From NCBI RefSeq assembly GCF_008831285.2, contig NC_045140.1, forward strand, positions 24,260,131 to 24,324,130: a DNA stretch of 64,000 nucleotides, given 5' to 3'. This document shows, piece by piece, positions 10,650-22,348 of the stretch (position 1 is its first letter; every line of letters starts with the position of its first letter). The notes beneath the pieces were generated by a model. It made no database searches and was not told the DNA's origin. It was given only the letters and a program-made list of their open reading frames with translations. A program made the position numbers and the translations under genes. The stretch is from Nymphaea colorata (lineage: Eukaryota > Streptophyta > Magnoliopsida > Nymphaeales > Nymphaeaceae).

Positions 10650-11090
10650 TGATGATTCTGACTATTTAGAGTCACCTAGCCATATCTAACCGTCCATCTG
10701 AAATAGATAAATGATTGGGAGAAAAACAATGAAAAAAAATACTAATAATCAATGACGAAATGGTCTACCCTCTTTTTCTCATTGTTTTTCTTTTAATCAG
10801 ATCGAAGTTAGATGATTAGGCGAACTTTAAAAACTACCATTCAATTTTCCTATATATACATATATATAGGAAAATTGAATGGTGACTTCGAATTTTCAGA
10901 GTTATTCAACTATCTAACCGGGCCTGTCTGATTCAATATGAAAAACAAGGATAAAAAGAAGATGAATATTTTTGTTATATAGTATTAGTTCACTATTTTT
11001 TCTCCATGTTTTCTGTTATCCATCCATTTGGATCAGATGGATGATCCTAGTTAAATGGCTTGGTGACTTTGGATAATGAGAACTACACTC
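10650..11090. mobile_element. Long foldback element (MITE-like) of about 440 bp
   Basis: The whole segment folds on itself around about 10860. The innermost arms are near-perfect: 10837-10858 mirrors 10861-10882, around CCATTCAATTTTCC. Further out, TTTTTCTCATTGTTTTTC and AATCAGATCGAAGTTAGAT are mirrored less perfectly on the right. The outer arms AGTCACC (10670) and GGTGACT (11062-11068) pair, each beside a GCCAT/ATGGC word. No coding frame lies inside. Short TA-rich DNA flanks both ends, suggesting TA insertion, but the exact ends are unclear. Confidence 0.6.

Positions 11091-11092
<2 letters not shown>

Positions 11093-11181
<89 letters not shown>
11093..11181. repeat. Compound (TA)n(GA)n microsatellite
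   Basis: About 48 bases of TA followed by about 41 bases of GA, abutting the right end of the foldback element. Confidence 0.95.
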
Positions 11182-11183
<2 letters not shown>

Positions 11184-14100
11184 AAAAACCTGCCGACTGC
11201 CTGTTGGGAGGTGGGATGTGATGTTAATGAAAGAGAAAGAGAAAGAATGACTTGAAGTAGAAAAAGTTGAAGTGAACTAATGGGAAAAGGCAAGAGAGGG
11301 AGAGGAAGAGAGATCTTCGCTTCCTCCACTTGCTGCACTGGGATAGCTGACTGAAAGCCGTAAGCCAATTGGACGGATGTTATTCGTTCTTGTTTTGCTT
11401 TTAAGAGTGAAATGAATAAAAAAAGAGAGGCTTATCCTCACGCAAACTGCCCAAGGTGGGCACCTAACAAGCAAATAGAGTACTCATTTTGAAGGACTCC
11501 TCTTTGTAACCACATATGTACCTCAACAACTAGCCTCGATTCCCTTTCTTTATTAAAAAAAAAAATGAAAATTTAATGTCATTGGTAGTAATAAATAACG
11601 AGAACATAACTTTCATGCTGTGTTTCATTGAAGAAAGAAGTTAGAACTTGAAAAGAGTCTTTTCAGAATGTGTTCCAAAGTCTTTTCCTCCTTTTTCATT
11701 TGTGAAGTATAATTACTAAACAATATGTAGTCCACTGCATGATAATCATATTCCTGTTTTATGCATTCTAGAACGCTAAAAAGCTGAAACAAAAAGTGCA
11801 CCAAAATTTTCTATTTTTTATTGGCAAAGCAAGTACAGCAGAATCTAGCCATATTATGCCAAGTCTGACTATAAAAAGGAGTTACCTTTATCAACTTTAA
11901 TTTCTTATGCTGTCAGTTAGCATAGTGGAGCTCTTGTTGCTGCCAATTTTATTCGACCATGATTTTGCTTAATGTAGTGAAATGAAAGCAATGAAGTTGC
12001 ACAGTAATTATGTAATAACATCTTAAAAACGACTATTGAGTATGCATCTAAAATTTAACAGTACAAATGCAAGATCCTAGTTCAAAACTTACAAATCTTC
12101 ATGAATATATTCCTGGACGTAAAGATTTTATACCCTCTGAAATCTTTGTAGTACAGATCTCAAGCTTTTGACCTCGATAGATTTTATCCAGACACTATGC
12201 ACCCAGGCGCAGATGTCTACATTTTAAACTGCAGAGCTCACACCCATATCCTCAAAATTTTGAAAAGGAACCTAAAATTTTGATCTCAAAACTCAAAAAT
12301 TTTGTAACACATTTATGGATCACTGTATTCCAAAGAATGCAGCATTCTTGTTACCAAATGCCCTCTACGGTGCAATTACTGTCTATGAATTGCATTGCAG
12401 AAGATCTGTTTTTTGAAAACTACAGGCCACAAGCGGCATGTGTGCACGCATCAATGAGTAGAAAGTTGAAGCAGCTGTGAATGCAAAGGGAACTATGCAT
12501 GCGTGAGCAAACATGCATTTAGTCAGCAAGGTTGCCGTACCATGACGGGAGAGCAATTTTGAACAACCAATGACCAGGAAGGTCGGTCTCCAGAGACATT
12601 TTTTAGTTGGGCAGCAGGATTATGAATTATAAAATGAAAGAAGGACAAGCCCATGATCTCCCAAAATCCAACAGGTAAAGGAAAGTTAAAGAAGAAAGAA
12701 CTGTCCGCAGCAAAGCCTACAGGGAAAGTTAGGCGAGAGTTGAAGTGTTCTGCAGAAGTAGGATTTCTTTGACCGCATTTCAGGAAGCCACTGGAATAAC
12801 TCTTTCAAGTTTGAGCACTTGAATACAAACAAATTTGCCGTTCAATTTCCAACCGTGACAGAAGATATAGCTTTAGGTCGCACATATTCTTCTTCTTTAT
12901 TTGGTAAGGGAGGTTGGGGGTGAGCACTACGAAGATCTGTATGTGCTCCGTATCAGCACTCAATGAATATTATAAAAAAATCTTCCTAAAGGAAAGTTCT
13001 CTTGTACAGTATAGTGCTTAAATGAATCTAATTATAGCATCCAATAAGGTGTTTATAGAAGTGGGATTTCCCTTCGTTGGCCAGCGGTTTCTAATGATGT
13101 GGACAACTTAATTAATAGTCACATAAGCGATCAAAACCATTTTTGTAGAAATAATCATCATTCTGCTGCAAGTTGATGCATATCTTCAAGTTGTTTCGTG
13201 GAAGTTATTGGAATTTCAGGCTGTTGATGAAATGTGTTTACTTCGAAAGGAAGGGGGAACACCGTGAAACGTGTTTCGGTTCTCTGTCGACCTGTAGAAT
13301 AGTTTTCTGCTCACTTCCCCCTGCCATTTGCATATGTAATACTGTCATATCACTTTCTCACTTTGTTCTCGGACATTTTGTTTCTCTCTTTACACATGCT
13401 TCTACTGATGTGGTTTGCCGTTTGTGCTTTACTATTAGTTTCTAAGTCACCCCCTATGTTCGAGCTTATACAATCAAAGCCTCCAAACTGTGATAGATTT
13501 ATATTAGGTAGCTGTATCAAAAGCAGAGTGTGATTCACATGCTATGTAAAGCCAGATTAGTATTCAACGATGGCAACACCAATACAATACTTTTGATTCA
13601 AGAAACCAACTTATCCTTGAGATCATTCAAGTTTCTGCTTAGTCCTAACCGTGGTCAAGGAATTTCCACCCCAACAGCAGCACGCCTTAAGCCCCCGAGA
13701 GGACATGAAGAATATGATATGACTTCGGCCAACCTTAGTAAAAAAAAATGTAGTCAAAACCACGAGTTACTTAAAGAATTAAGCACCACAATGTCCGAAA
13801 AATCTGTAGGATAACAGTGCTTGAGTGGAACAATCCCTAAGAATGAATTCTCAATCGTCACGTACAAGGTGCTTGGTGGCCGTAATAATTGACAAACAGA
13901 TGAATATGCCAAGAGAATAGTCTGAGCAGTAAACTCTCAATTCAAAATACATAGTTGGCGTTCTTTCACAGTGGTAGTAATCTTTCATTATTGGATGCAC
14001 AGCAGGTTCGCAGTTTCAGGACTCTTGATAGTGCAAGCGTACGAATAAAACGGCATTGTTACCGGTGATTTTGCAGAGTCCTGTACTCCCTGTAACCTGA

Positions 14101-16828
14101 CTACTGCAGCAACAAGGAAGCCAAGACACTCTGTCAGGTCCATGATCTAATACGGGTCTGACGATTTAAACTTGGATTTCTTTGAAGATGCAATGAATTA
14201 CGTTATTCGCCTAAAAGCACGAAAGATTTGATTCTGGAACTAGTGGCCATCTCAATCAGTGAATACGTAGCTAGTGATCTCTTGACAGTTTAATGTCTGC
14301 AAATAATTGAGGAGATCTTTAAAATGGCACATAGCTAGATGTCAGCAGCTGTTGGAACCACAGAGAATAGCACCGAACTCAATAATGCCCTCGTTTCATT
14401 CCTGCAGTCCTATAGCAGGAACGTCTGTGTTTGTATCGGGAGGGCATGTCTGCATTCATGGTAAGTTTAGTGCGTAATTTGCCTTCTCAAACCTTAGTTC
14501 CGGAATTCTTTCGTGCAACCAAAAGTGTCCAATTTCTTGAATACACAAGAAAATTCCTTCTCTCGAGAATCCACATGAGAACCTAGTAAGGACATATGAA
14601 GGAGCTGAATTGGTTCTTTGGCACCATCACCATGAGGCCCTGTGCTCATCGAAGGCGATGACCTGATGAAGAAAAACCCAGATTCCATTACCATCCATGC
14701 GTGATCAATAAATTTTGATTTCGAAAGTTGGATTTCTCCAACAGTATTGTCATTTAATCCCCTCACTTTGCATTGATATTATATTGTTAATTGAATTCTG
14801 CCAAATTTCCATGCATATTGTTCTGTGGAACTTCATGTATTAGTTTTGGAGAGGGAGGTTTCGGATATTGTGATCTGATGCAGAGTGTCGTTATCTTCAG
14901 AACTTTTCCACAAACAGGCTATGTAATTTACATTTACATGATTTTCCATTACCATACAATTACTTGGTCCACTGGTTTTGAAGTATAGGAAACTTGAGGT
15001 GAAGCGCATTTTGCAAGTGACAAAACAGGCAATGAAGATAGCCGCTGGGGTCACCAAAGCGGTTATCAGGAGTAAAGGAAAATATGCGAATGCAGCTTCA
15101 CTTCAAAGCATTTTTCTTTAAATTTATTGATTAAATCAGGATTTATTTCATGCATATTCACTATATATAGAGTATAAACAATTCATGTATGAAAAACTTG
15201 GTCGTTTCCCTCACCAGGAAAAGAAGTCATTCCACAGGTGCATTTACAGAGGAGGGTGCCCATTGAGAAATCCGACCCTGCGACGGTGCTAGAAAAACAA
15301 AAGGCCTTCTTTCAAGAACCATAATGTGTTACTAAAACTTGATTGGAGATTAATCGTGGTTGGGTAGCCAATGGAATGCCCTCGATTACCATGAGAAGGC
15401 GATTATATATTACAAATTATTTTTCTCCCCTCAATCCAAACTGTCAAATTGGATCCATACAGAGAAGATTAGCATATGACATGCACAAAATGAGAAATGG
15501 TCCAAATCCACCATAGTCATCTTTCCATCAACTCATATTGTTTACCATGCTAGTAAAAAACATATTCTGTGTTTAAAAATTTCACGGCCGACTATGTTTT
15601 ACATTTTTTAGAAACCATATATCCAATTGAACACGAACACAATCAGGTTCAGATAGAATCCAAAACAGCCAGAAATTGCTCAAGAACCACTTCTCTGAAT
15701 CCAATCAATGTCCTGGATAATGGTTTCTATGCACCCTTTCTCTCAATCCTTGGCTTAAGTGACTGAAATACCAACGCCGTATGTTTGTTCTGCACTTCCC
15801 TGGGAATAAGAAAATGTGGGAGTTTTGAGGCTTCATATCCAAAACATGACCTTGTTAGTAGGATATGAATCCATGTGAAAACCATCTTGGCGTGGTTGAA
15901 TTGTTTGTTACCCAAAACTTACAAGGGCGCGATTAGTTGTTTAGGCAGAATGTCAATGACATGGTATTGAAAACACTGTGTTACTCTTTATTTTAACGAA
16001 GGATCAGGAAAAATGTAGACTACTAATTCCCATGGAAATTGCTGGGAGATACGGTCTCCACCTTCATTGCTAAAAAAAAAAACATGTATATAAAAAAAGA
16101 ACTAGGCTACTAATTCACATGTCCATATTTTAAGAGAGACTGCTATGGCACAACAAGAAGTGATAAAAATCGAACCTCAAAATTGTGATCAAAGAAATCA
16201 AACACATTCATGTTATATCTTAGACAGGGCACCTCAGAGGAGGTGTGGTTGAGTCTTTATTCCTATGGGTATTACTCTTTTCAATTGCAAAAGGTGGTAG
16301 ATGATACTTTCAAGTTGAAGAGAGTAACTCTAAGTTCATTTAGGTCTTGATGCAGCTCCTGACCCCGGAGGTAGGAGGAACGAGAGAAAGGCTTTGACCT
16401 CTCATTGGGCACCCGGAGTCGCTGTCTGACCCAAACGCCTTAACTAGAGTGGTTACATACAAGTTCTAATCTCATTGTGGCATTTTGAGACCTAGATTTC
16501 CATCTAGGTTGCACCTCCTACAATGTTGAGACGAGTGTTGTAGGTATGGCAAGTTAAATCAATGTGTATAAATCTCTTATACGCTCAAAGCTGAAGCTAC
16601 AAACTTCTGTCTGGGGGGCACTAATACTTCAAATTAAATAATATGTAAATCAGAAGATACCTATGAAGTATTAATATATAAATAAACAATTTGCATGGGT
16701 ACATGTAGGCAATCACTGGCACAAGCCCACGTATGCCCCCACTACTACGTGTGAAGGGCTTAGCCATTTGATAAACACACCTCAACCTTGTGGTGATTGG
16801 CAAATTCAACCCCAATAATATCTTCCTT
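11182..16828. other. Gene-free spacer
   Basis: Unique-looking AT-rich sequence. Short open frames (for example at 13530-13814 plus and 14494-14766 minus) show no recognisable motif or splice-linked continuation. I see no tRNA, rRNA or clear transposon termini. Confidence 0.5.
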
Positions 16829-16829
16829 A

Positions 16830-17335
16830 AGGGGCGTTTGATTGGTCTGGAATTTTGAATCTGGAATCAAAATTTCACCCGAAAATGAAATGGGAATTCC
16901 CATCCAATTCTAATTTCTGCCTGTGTTTGATAACTTGGAATCTTGATTTCAGAATTGAAAACGTCTTGTTTGATTGAAATAGAATCAAAATTTTGGGCTT
17001 GGGAGACCATTGGATTCACGTAAACTGCTGCAGCCTTCTAACTTAACGCACAACCCTATTAGCAATTTAAAAATCCAACAAAAAAATAGCTATGATAAAA
17101 TTAATCATAAAATAATATTGAAATAGCATGATATCACATAGACATTGTCTCAGTCTCTCTTTTCGGAGCCTTTTCCCCTTTGCTTGCATTCGTTGGTATG
17201 CCTCTTCCATGTGGTTGCACAATGGTGAATCACCTCTTGGGACCAATTAGAATTGGATTCACAGGTCCCCCCCTTTTTTTTTTTAACTTTTGCTGCACTT
17301 TTTTCCATTTTTGATGAGCAACCAAACAATATTGG
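16830..17335. mobile_element. Possible hAT-like MITE, weak ends
   Basis: The left side reads GGGGCGTTTGATTGG and the right side CAACCAAACAATATTGG, a weak inverted match of the GTTTGGTTG type common in plant non-autonomous DNA elements. Internal GTTTGAT words recur. No target-site duplication could be fixed. Confidence 0.25.
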
Positions 17336-17543
17336 TCATATATCTGCCCATGACAGTTTTGATCACTATGTTCTGTAGCGAGCATGGAAGTGTGAAAGAT
17401 CTGGTACTATAAGTTGTTGCATAAATTCCAGTTAATGGAAGATTCTTACATTTGAATTAAGTTGGTAACTGTGTTCGATTTCGTTTCTGCAACCTTGCTT
17501 TGGAAGTGGATGCATAAATCCGAGATTTTGTGTTTCTGCACCC

Positions 17544-17758
17544 GGAGGCAGAGCTAAATATGGGCTGGTGTGGGAAGCAGGGCCGGTATTTTGGCCTCTT
17601 CATAGAAAATTTCTAGCTCTGCTATGGTGGGCAGTTGCCCACACCAGCTCCTCAAGGTTTCTTTATCATTAGATTAATATATTTAAATATTTGTTATATT
17701 ATGTATATGGTGCCGCTGTTGATATGAAAATCCAGAAATTTTTTCTGGCTCGGCCACT
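17544..17758. mobile_element. Short element with GGCRGAGCC-type inverted ends
   Basis: It opens with GGAGGCAGAGCTAAATATG and closes with a segment whose complement reads AGTGGCCGAGCCAGAAAAA. In the middle lies a near palindrome, GGTGGGCAGTTGCCCACACC (17626-17645). Related GAGCC-type words occur near 54010-54445 and 56540. No coding sequence. Confidence 0.4.
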
Positions 17759-19427
17759 GTCTGCATCTGCCAAGGAAATTAAGGTGCCTTGAGAAAAATA
17801 AAAGGCCTATATGCTTCTCCTGTTACGAAGCCAATAAGCTCACAGAATCTAGGGATTCAAATGCCTGGGTTCACCAAACAACAGCTCTGCCCGTTTGGCC
17901 ACCTGAAGATCGGGCTTCAATTGTTCAAGAGAAAAAAAAAAACGAGAATTCAGTACCCAACCTTACATCTCTTTACCATAAACGGTAAGAGTTTGCCTTT
18001 CTCCAACTTATTTGTAAAGGAAAAAATGTTGGATATAAGACAAATTAACTATGTATAAAAGAAAAATTCTTATATTCTAAATTACGGCTCTACAAAATAT
18101 TAAACCAGATCTGAGCAACGCTTAGGAAAGATCACACCGCGTGCATTTGTGAGGTTCAAACAATAATAACTTTAAAGCAAGAATATAGTTGGAGAATCAA
18201 ACTATTCAGTCGCGGACTTGGATCCACACAGTGAAACCCAACTGGCTAATTGTGAAGCGTGTGATACATGATCATGTTCGATAACTCATTAAGATTGTTA
18301 CTGTCCGGTGATTATGCTCCAAAATTTGGGATAGATTTATAGAATATTATGTTACAGGGTTCCATAAATTTACACCAATTTTTGGACAATTTCAATAGAG
18401 TAACAATTTGTTAGTGATGCCAAACAGCTTCTAAGTGTCTCTTTTTGAAGACACTAAATATCAGAATTACATTCCCATTTCAAACTCTCCACTTGTAATA
18501 TTAGATCCAAGATACCTATCATGAACATCCGTAATGTCATAGCTTCTTCTTAGACCAACTTAAAGAAGTCGACCTAACTAATTTAAGTGCTGTTCAAAGT
18601 GCACCTACCGAATTTGGCTGTAGTTCATCAATAGGCTAGATTACGGTTAAAGACATTAATGGAAATTAATGAGCACGAGAAGATCCAAATTTTGAAGATG
18701 GCTTAACCATTTATGCTCGTCCATTCAATTTTGGTTTCAATTTGATCCAAGCTAAACTGGAAGAGCAAAATGGGTATTTCATTAGCACGTTAAGGTATGT
18801 ACGTGTTATGAGGATCACAAACATAAACAACTGAACATGGATCAGCCACCTCTGATCCACTGGCTCGGATCAATTACCATCCCTAAATTCAGGCCGCTCA
18901 TAAGCCGGGACGAGCCGCCGAGAATTCTGGGTTCCGACCACGGATCAAGGTGCATCTCTCTGTCTGGTTAAAGGCCTCCCACTGATCACAGTAGAAAAGG
19001 ACGGATCGTCCTTGATATTTTTAGAAGATGGAAGGTCGTTTCCTCAACAGCGAGGAGCAACCACCCCATTGCCCGTCCACCGTAGATGACGACATAGCCT
19101 TTCTTTTTTAGCATCCGACGATTGTAAGAAAATAAAGAAGAGATGATGGCAGGGATCCGAAGCTAAGAAATAAAATGAGGAGTTGAGGCTACCAAGAGAG
19201 AGGGGAGATCATCTCCCCTTCCTTCATCGACAGACGTCACATAGTATTTTCATGCTCGTAGACTTGATATGGTTTTGGTGTTTGTCTTCCCTGTGGACAA
19301 GAAGAGGATTCCCCCGTCCTTCCCATCACGAAAATTTTGATCAAATCCGTAGTTTCTCACTTGTCTTTTCTCGACCTCTTGCCAGAGAAAAAGAGGAACC
19401 AGACAAAAAGAGGAGAGTATTGAAGGC
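17759..19427. other. Spacer upstream of the CYSTM gene
   Basis: No recognisable gene. The last several hundred bases are richer in GC and may include the promoter and leader of the CYSTM gene. I see no clear TATA box. Confidence 0.4.
18791..18813 (+). repeat. 23-bp direct repeat, copy A
   Basis: Matches copy B at 19943-19965 at 22 of 23 positions; both contain GTATGTACGTGTTATGAGG. The pair flanks the CYSTM gene at a distance of about 1.15 kb. Confidence 0.8.
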
Positions 19428-19838
19428 ATGGATCCCAGATACCCTTACTATCCCCAGCCTTATCCCGCTCAAGGTCTGATTCTTCCATTGCTTTACCCGT
19501 TTGTTTCGTTTCATCTGTTGGTTTTCCCTCACGGGATGAGGGAACTACAGAGACTTATCGTTTGCGGGAATTTTAATTTTTCCAGGTTATTACCAAGGGC
19601 CTCCTGTTATGGCGCCTCCCCAGTACGCAGCTCCGCCACCGAGGAGTGATCGAGGGTGTCTCGAAGGATGGTACAAGCCATATTCTTCACCTTTGGTTTT
19701 TTCTTCTTGATCTGTTTCGATTCTGTTTCACCATTGAAATGTTTGGTTTGTCCCTTGATGGGCAGCCTCGCAATGCTCTGTTGCTGCTGCTTGATCGACG
19801 AGTGCTGCTGTGATCCAGAAATCATATTCGTGAGCTGA
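19428..19838 (+). CDS. CYSTM-family cysteine-rich tail-anchored microprotein
   Basis: Three short exons, 19428-19473, 19586-19670 and 19766-19838, splice in frame to 67 residues. The two introns of 112 and 95 bp have GT-AG ends. The N-terminal part is rich in Pro, Tyr and Gln (MDPRYPYYPQPYP, then YYQGPPVMAPPQY). The C-terminal module is CLEGCLAMLCCCCLIDECCC, which matches the CYSTM domain: a short hydrophobic segment packed with cysteines. Members are small tail-anchored membrane proteins linked to stress tolerance and pathogen response in plants, and some dimerise. The sequence ends DPEIIFVS. No single exon is long enough to be found as a gene alone; recognition rests on the spliced product. 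Confidence 0.87.
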
Positions 19839-19942
19839 TGACAACTTGCTGTGATATATGGAGATTGAAATGGTTTTAGCACCTGTCTCTTGTCTTCCTT
19901 TTCTGCTTCTTCTTCTTCTTCTCCTTCTTCTTCTACAGTTCT

Positions 19943-19965
19943 TAAAGTATGTACGTGTTATGAGG
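19943..19965 (+). repeat. 23-bp direct repeat, copy B
   Basis: Second copy of the repeat at 18791-18813, lying about 100 bp after the CYSTM stop codon. Confidence 0.8.
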
Positions 19966-21163
19966 TCTCCAGATCTATGAAAAAAGTTTCTTAGTCTGTG
20001 TCATACGCTTTTCACGTTATTGAAGACCGCATTGTGTTTGTGTTCGTCTCTCGATTCTCGTGGCATTCTGCTCGTTCCCGCAAGGATGGAGACTCAATTC
20101 GGAGCATGCAACGTTATATCTCTCTCTTTCCACATATATATATATAGATCAATACATAAATATTGAACAAGTCTAATACATGTAATGAAAGAATGGTCTG
20201 AATTTTCTGTCGGACTTCAAGGGAGTGCAACTAAAAATGCAAAACTTTTCATCTGAATTAACCCACCGAAAGCAAATGTTCAGCGATTAAGCTACACTTA
20301 TGACTTTGATATCTCGTTGGAGGAGATTTTACGAGATTGATACCGAAGGTGCATCGCTTGACATGGACTCATAAGACTTGTAGAAGAAGAAAATTTCTAA
20401 AATAATTGACGAACTGAGGACTACCACGAAAAAGCTGGAGAGCTAATTAGATCTTTCCACTATATTATGGAAGAGATTGTTGAGCATTTGACTATGGCGG
20501 AGTTAGTGATTTACGGAAATTGGTCACGAACATGGATATTAGTGGTTGAGGAAGGGCACTCATATGTAAATATATAAAAATATATACTTCTACATAAATT
20601 TTCGAAAGTTAGGGGGCACACATCCCCCCCGGTGTATATGTGCAAACAGTATTACCTGCTTAGCATTCCTTCAAGGAAACAAATACCATTTGGTAGGCTT
20701 TTAAATAGTTCGCAAGATCTGATTATTGACCCGAAACTGGATTCATCTAGTCTGATGCAGTATAGTAAAATGGATCCGAATTATAACGGGATTCAAACTT
20801 GGGTATATGCTTTATGAATCTGAATCTACATTTGAGTTTGAAGTCCACAAAGAATCTGGCCTGATTATGCATAAAGGTCAAATCTTTCCCTGTCAAATCC
20901 GAGTTTGGTTTCAAAATTTCAGGTTTGAATTCTAATCAGTGCTGGAGCTCGATTAATTGGATATGGTTAATGGTGGAACCTATTCAAGTTTGCATATTGA
21001 ACTCGACTCCCTAGCCCTTTCAATTTGACATTCCTATTATATCCGTTTTGGGCTCTCACTACTTTAGGCTGATGATCGATCTCTCCCTTCCCTTCTTCTC
21101 CGCAGTGTTGAGCTCGACTTCCCTCAATTTTAAATTGTAAAAATGTGTCAACCTTGAATAAGA
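19966..21163. other. Noncoding spacer
   Basis: The first part is probably the 3' end of the CYSTM transcript; a short TA run lies at 20134-20146. I see no other gene or element. Confidence 0.5.
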
Positions 21164-21856
21164 GGGCCTGTTTGGTTGGAAGGAAAGGGAGAGAAAGGAA
21201 GGGATTCAGCAATCAATCCTTTGTTTGGTTGACTAATTAGAAATGAGGGAAATGGAGAAAGTCTGGAAAGGAAATGAGAGAAGAACAAAAGTACTGACTG
21301 CCCACAATACCCCTTCACATTTTTTTCTTCAACAAAAAAAAAAAGAGGAAGGGCCGAGGCCTTATCTCCTGCTGTGCGAGAAACAGACTTGCTCGTCCCC
21401 ATCGGCTGCTCCGACACCCATTTTCTAAAGGTATGTTCTTCTTTGGGGTCAATCTATTAGGAAGAGGGCTACATAGTTATGGTTCATTCACATTACAGAG
21501 ACCGAGCCTCCTCCCCGTCCTCTCTCTCTTCTTCACGACGATGGAGGCATGTGGTCACTTTCCTCATTTGATAGTCCTGAAATGCTGAAGTTCTTCCTTG
21601 TTTTGGCATAGAGGCAAGATCGCAGCGAGGCCACGAAGCAAGAGGGCGGAAAAAGCTTGTTTATAATTGAAAATTACATCTTATGTTTTTTGCATCCTTT
21701 TACTTTTCTTTCTATCCAAAGAAGCTTTTATAATCACTTATTTCCTTTTCTTTCCTTTTCATTTCATTCATTTCTTTTTCCTTTTTCTTTTTTTCCCTCC
21801 CTTTCCTTCCCTTCCTTCTCCTTTTTTTTCCCTCCAATCTTTCCGTCCAAACAGGG
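21164..21856. mobile_element. MITE-like element with purine/pyrimidine subterminal arms
   Basis: The left end GGGCCTGTTTGGTTGGAAGG and the right end, whose complement reads CCCTGTTTGGACGGAAAG, form inverted repeats. They continue inward as a purine-rich arm (GGAAAGGGAGAGAAAGGAAG) and a long C/T-rich arm at about 21690-21845. TAAGA occurs at both borders (21159-21163 and 21857-21861), a possible decayed target duplication. No transposase; length 693 bp. Confidence 0.5.
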
Positions 21857-22348
21857 TAAGATTGAGTGCCACCTGCTAATGTATTGATATCTTTTTATTA
21901 ATTAACAGAAGGACTCTGACGTCGTCGTTCAGTCTTTCACTTTTGTGCAAGAAATATGGGAAGTCTGGGACGAGTTTTTCAAGCAAATTTATTCGTTAAC
22001 GACACCTCTTCCGAGTTGAATCCTCGTGATCTACCAAAATCCAAACCATTCTCAGCCGTAACATTGTTTAATAAAAATTTGAATAGATCAGGTGATCTAA
22101 TAGATCACTCTTTCAGAAGGGATCTGTCACTACCTTCGTCGTTTATTTCTTCAATGATAAGAAGATTCATTATAGCTGCGAGTTTACCTTTGGGGAGTCA
22201 TCATTCCCAGTGAAATCCGTCAAATACTGGCATATTATTAATAAGAATGTGGCGTTTTTTCACGAAAAATTCTGAGACGAACACATCTGCTCCGAGTTCC
22301 ATGAGGTGGCCTTCGTTCTTCCTCCTACTGGTGTGGTATTGAGGGAAG

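Noticed and set aside
13530..14766. Short frames at 13530-13814 (plus) and 14494-14766 (minus)
   Set aside because: No domain-like sequence and no splice-linked partner exons seen.
21657..21887. Two Phe/Ser-rich plus frames
   Set aside because: Translation of the pyrimidine-rich arm of the MITE-like element.
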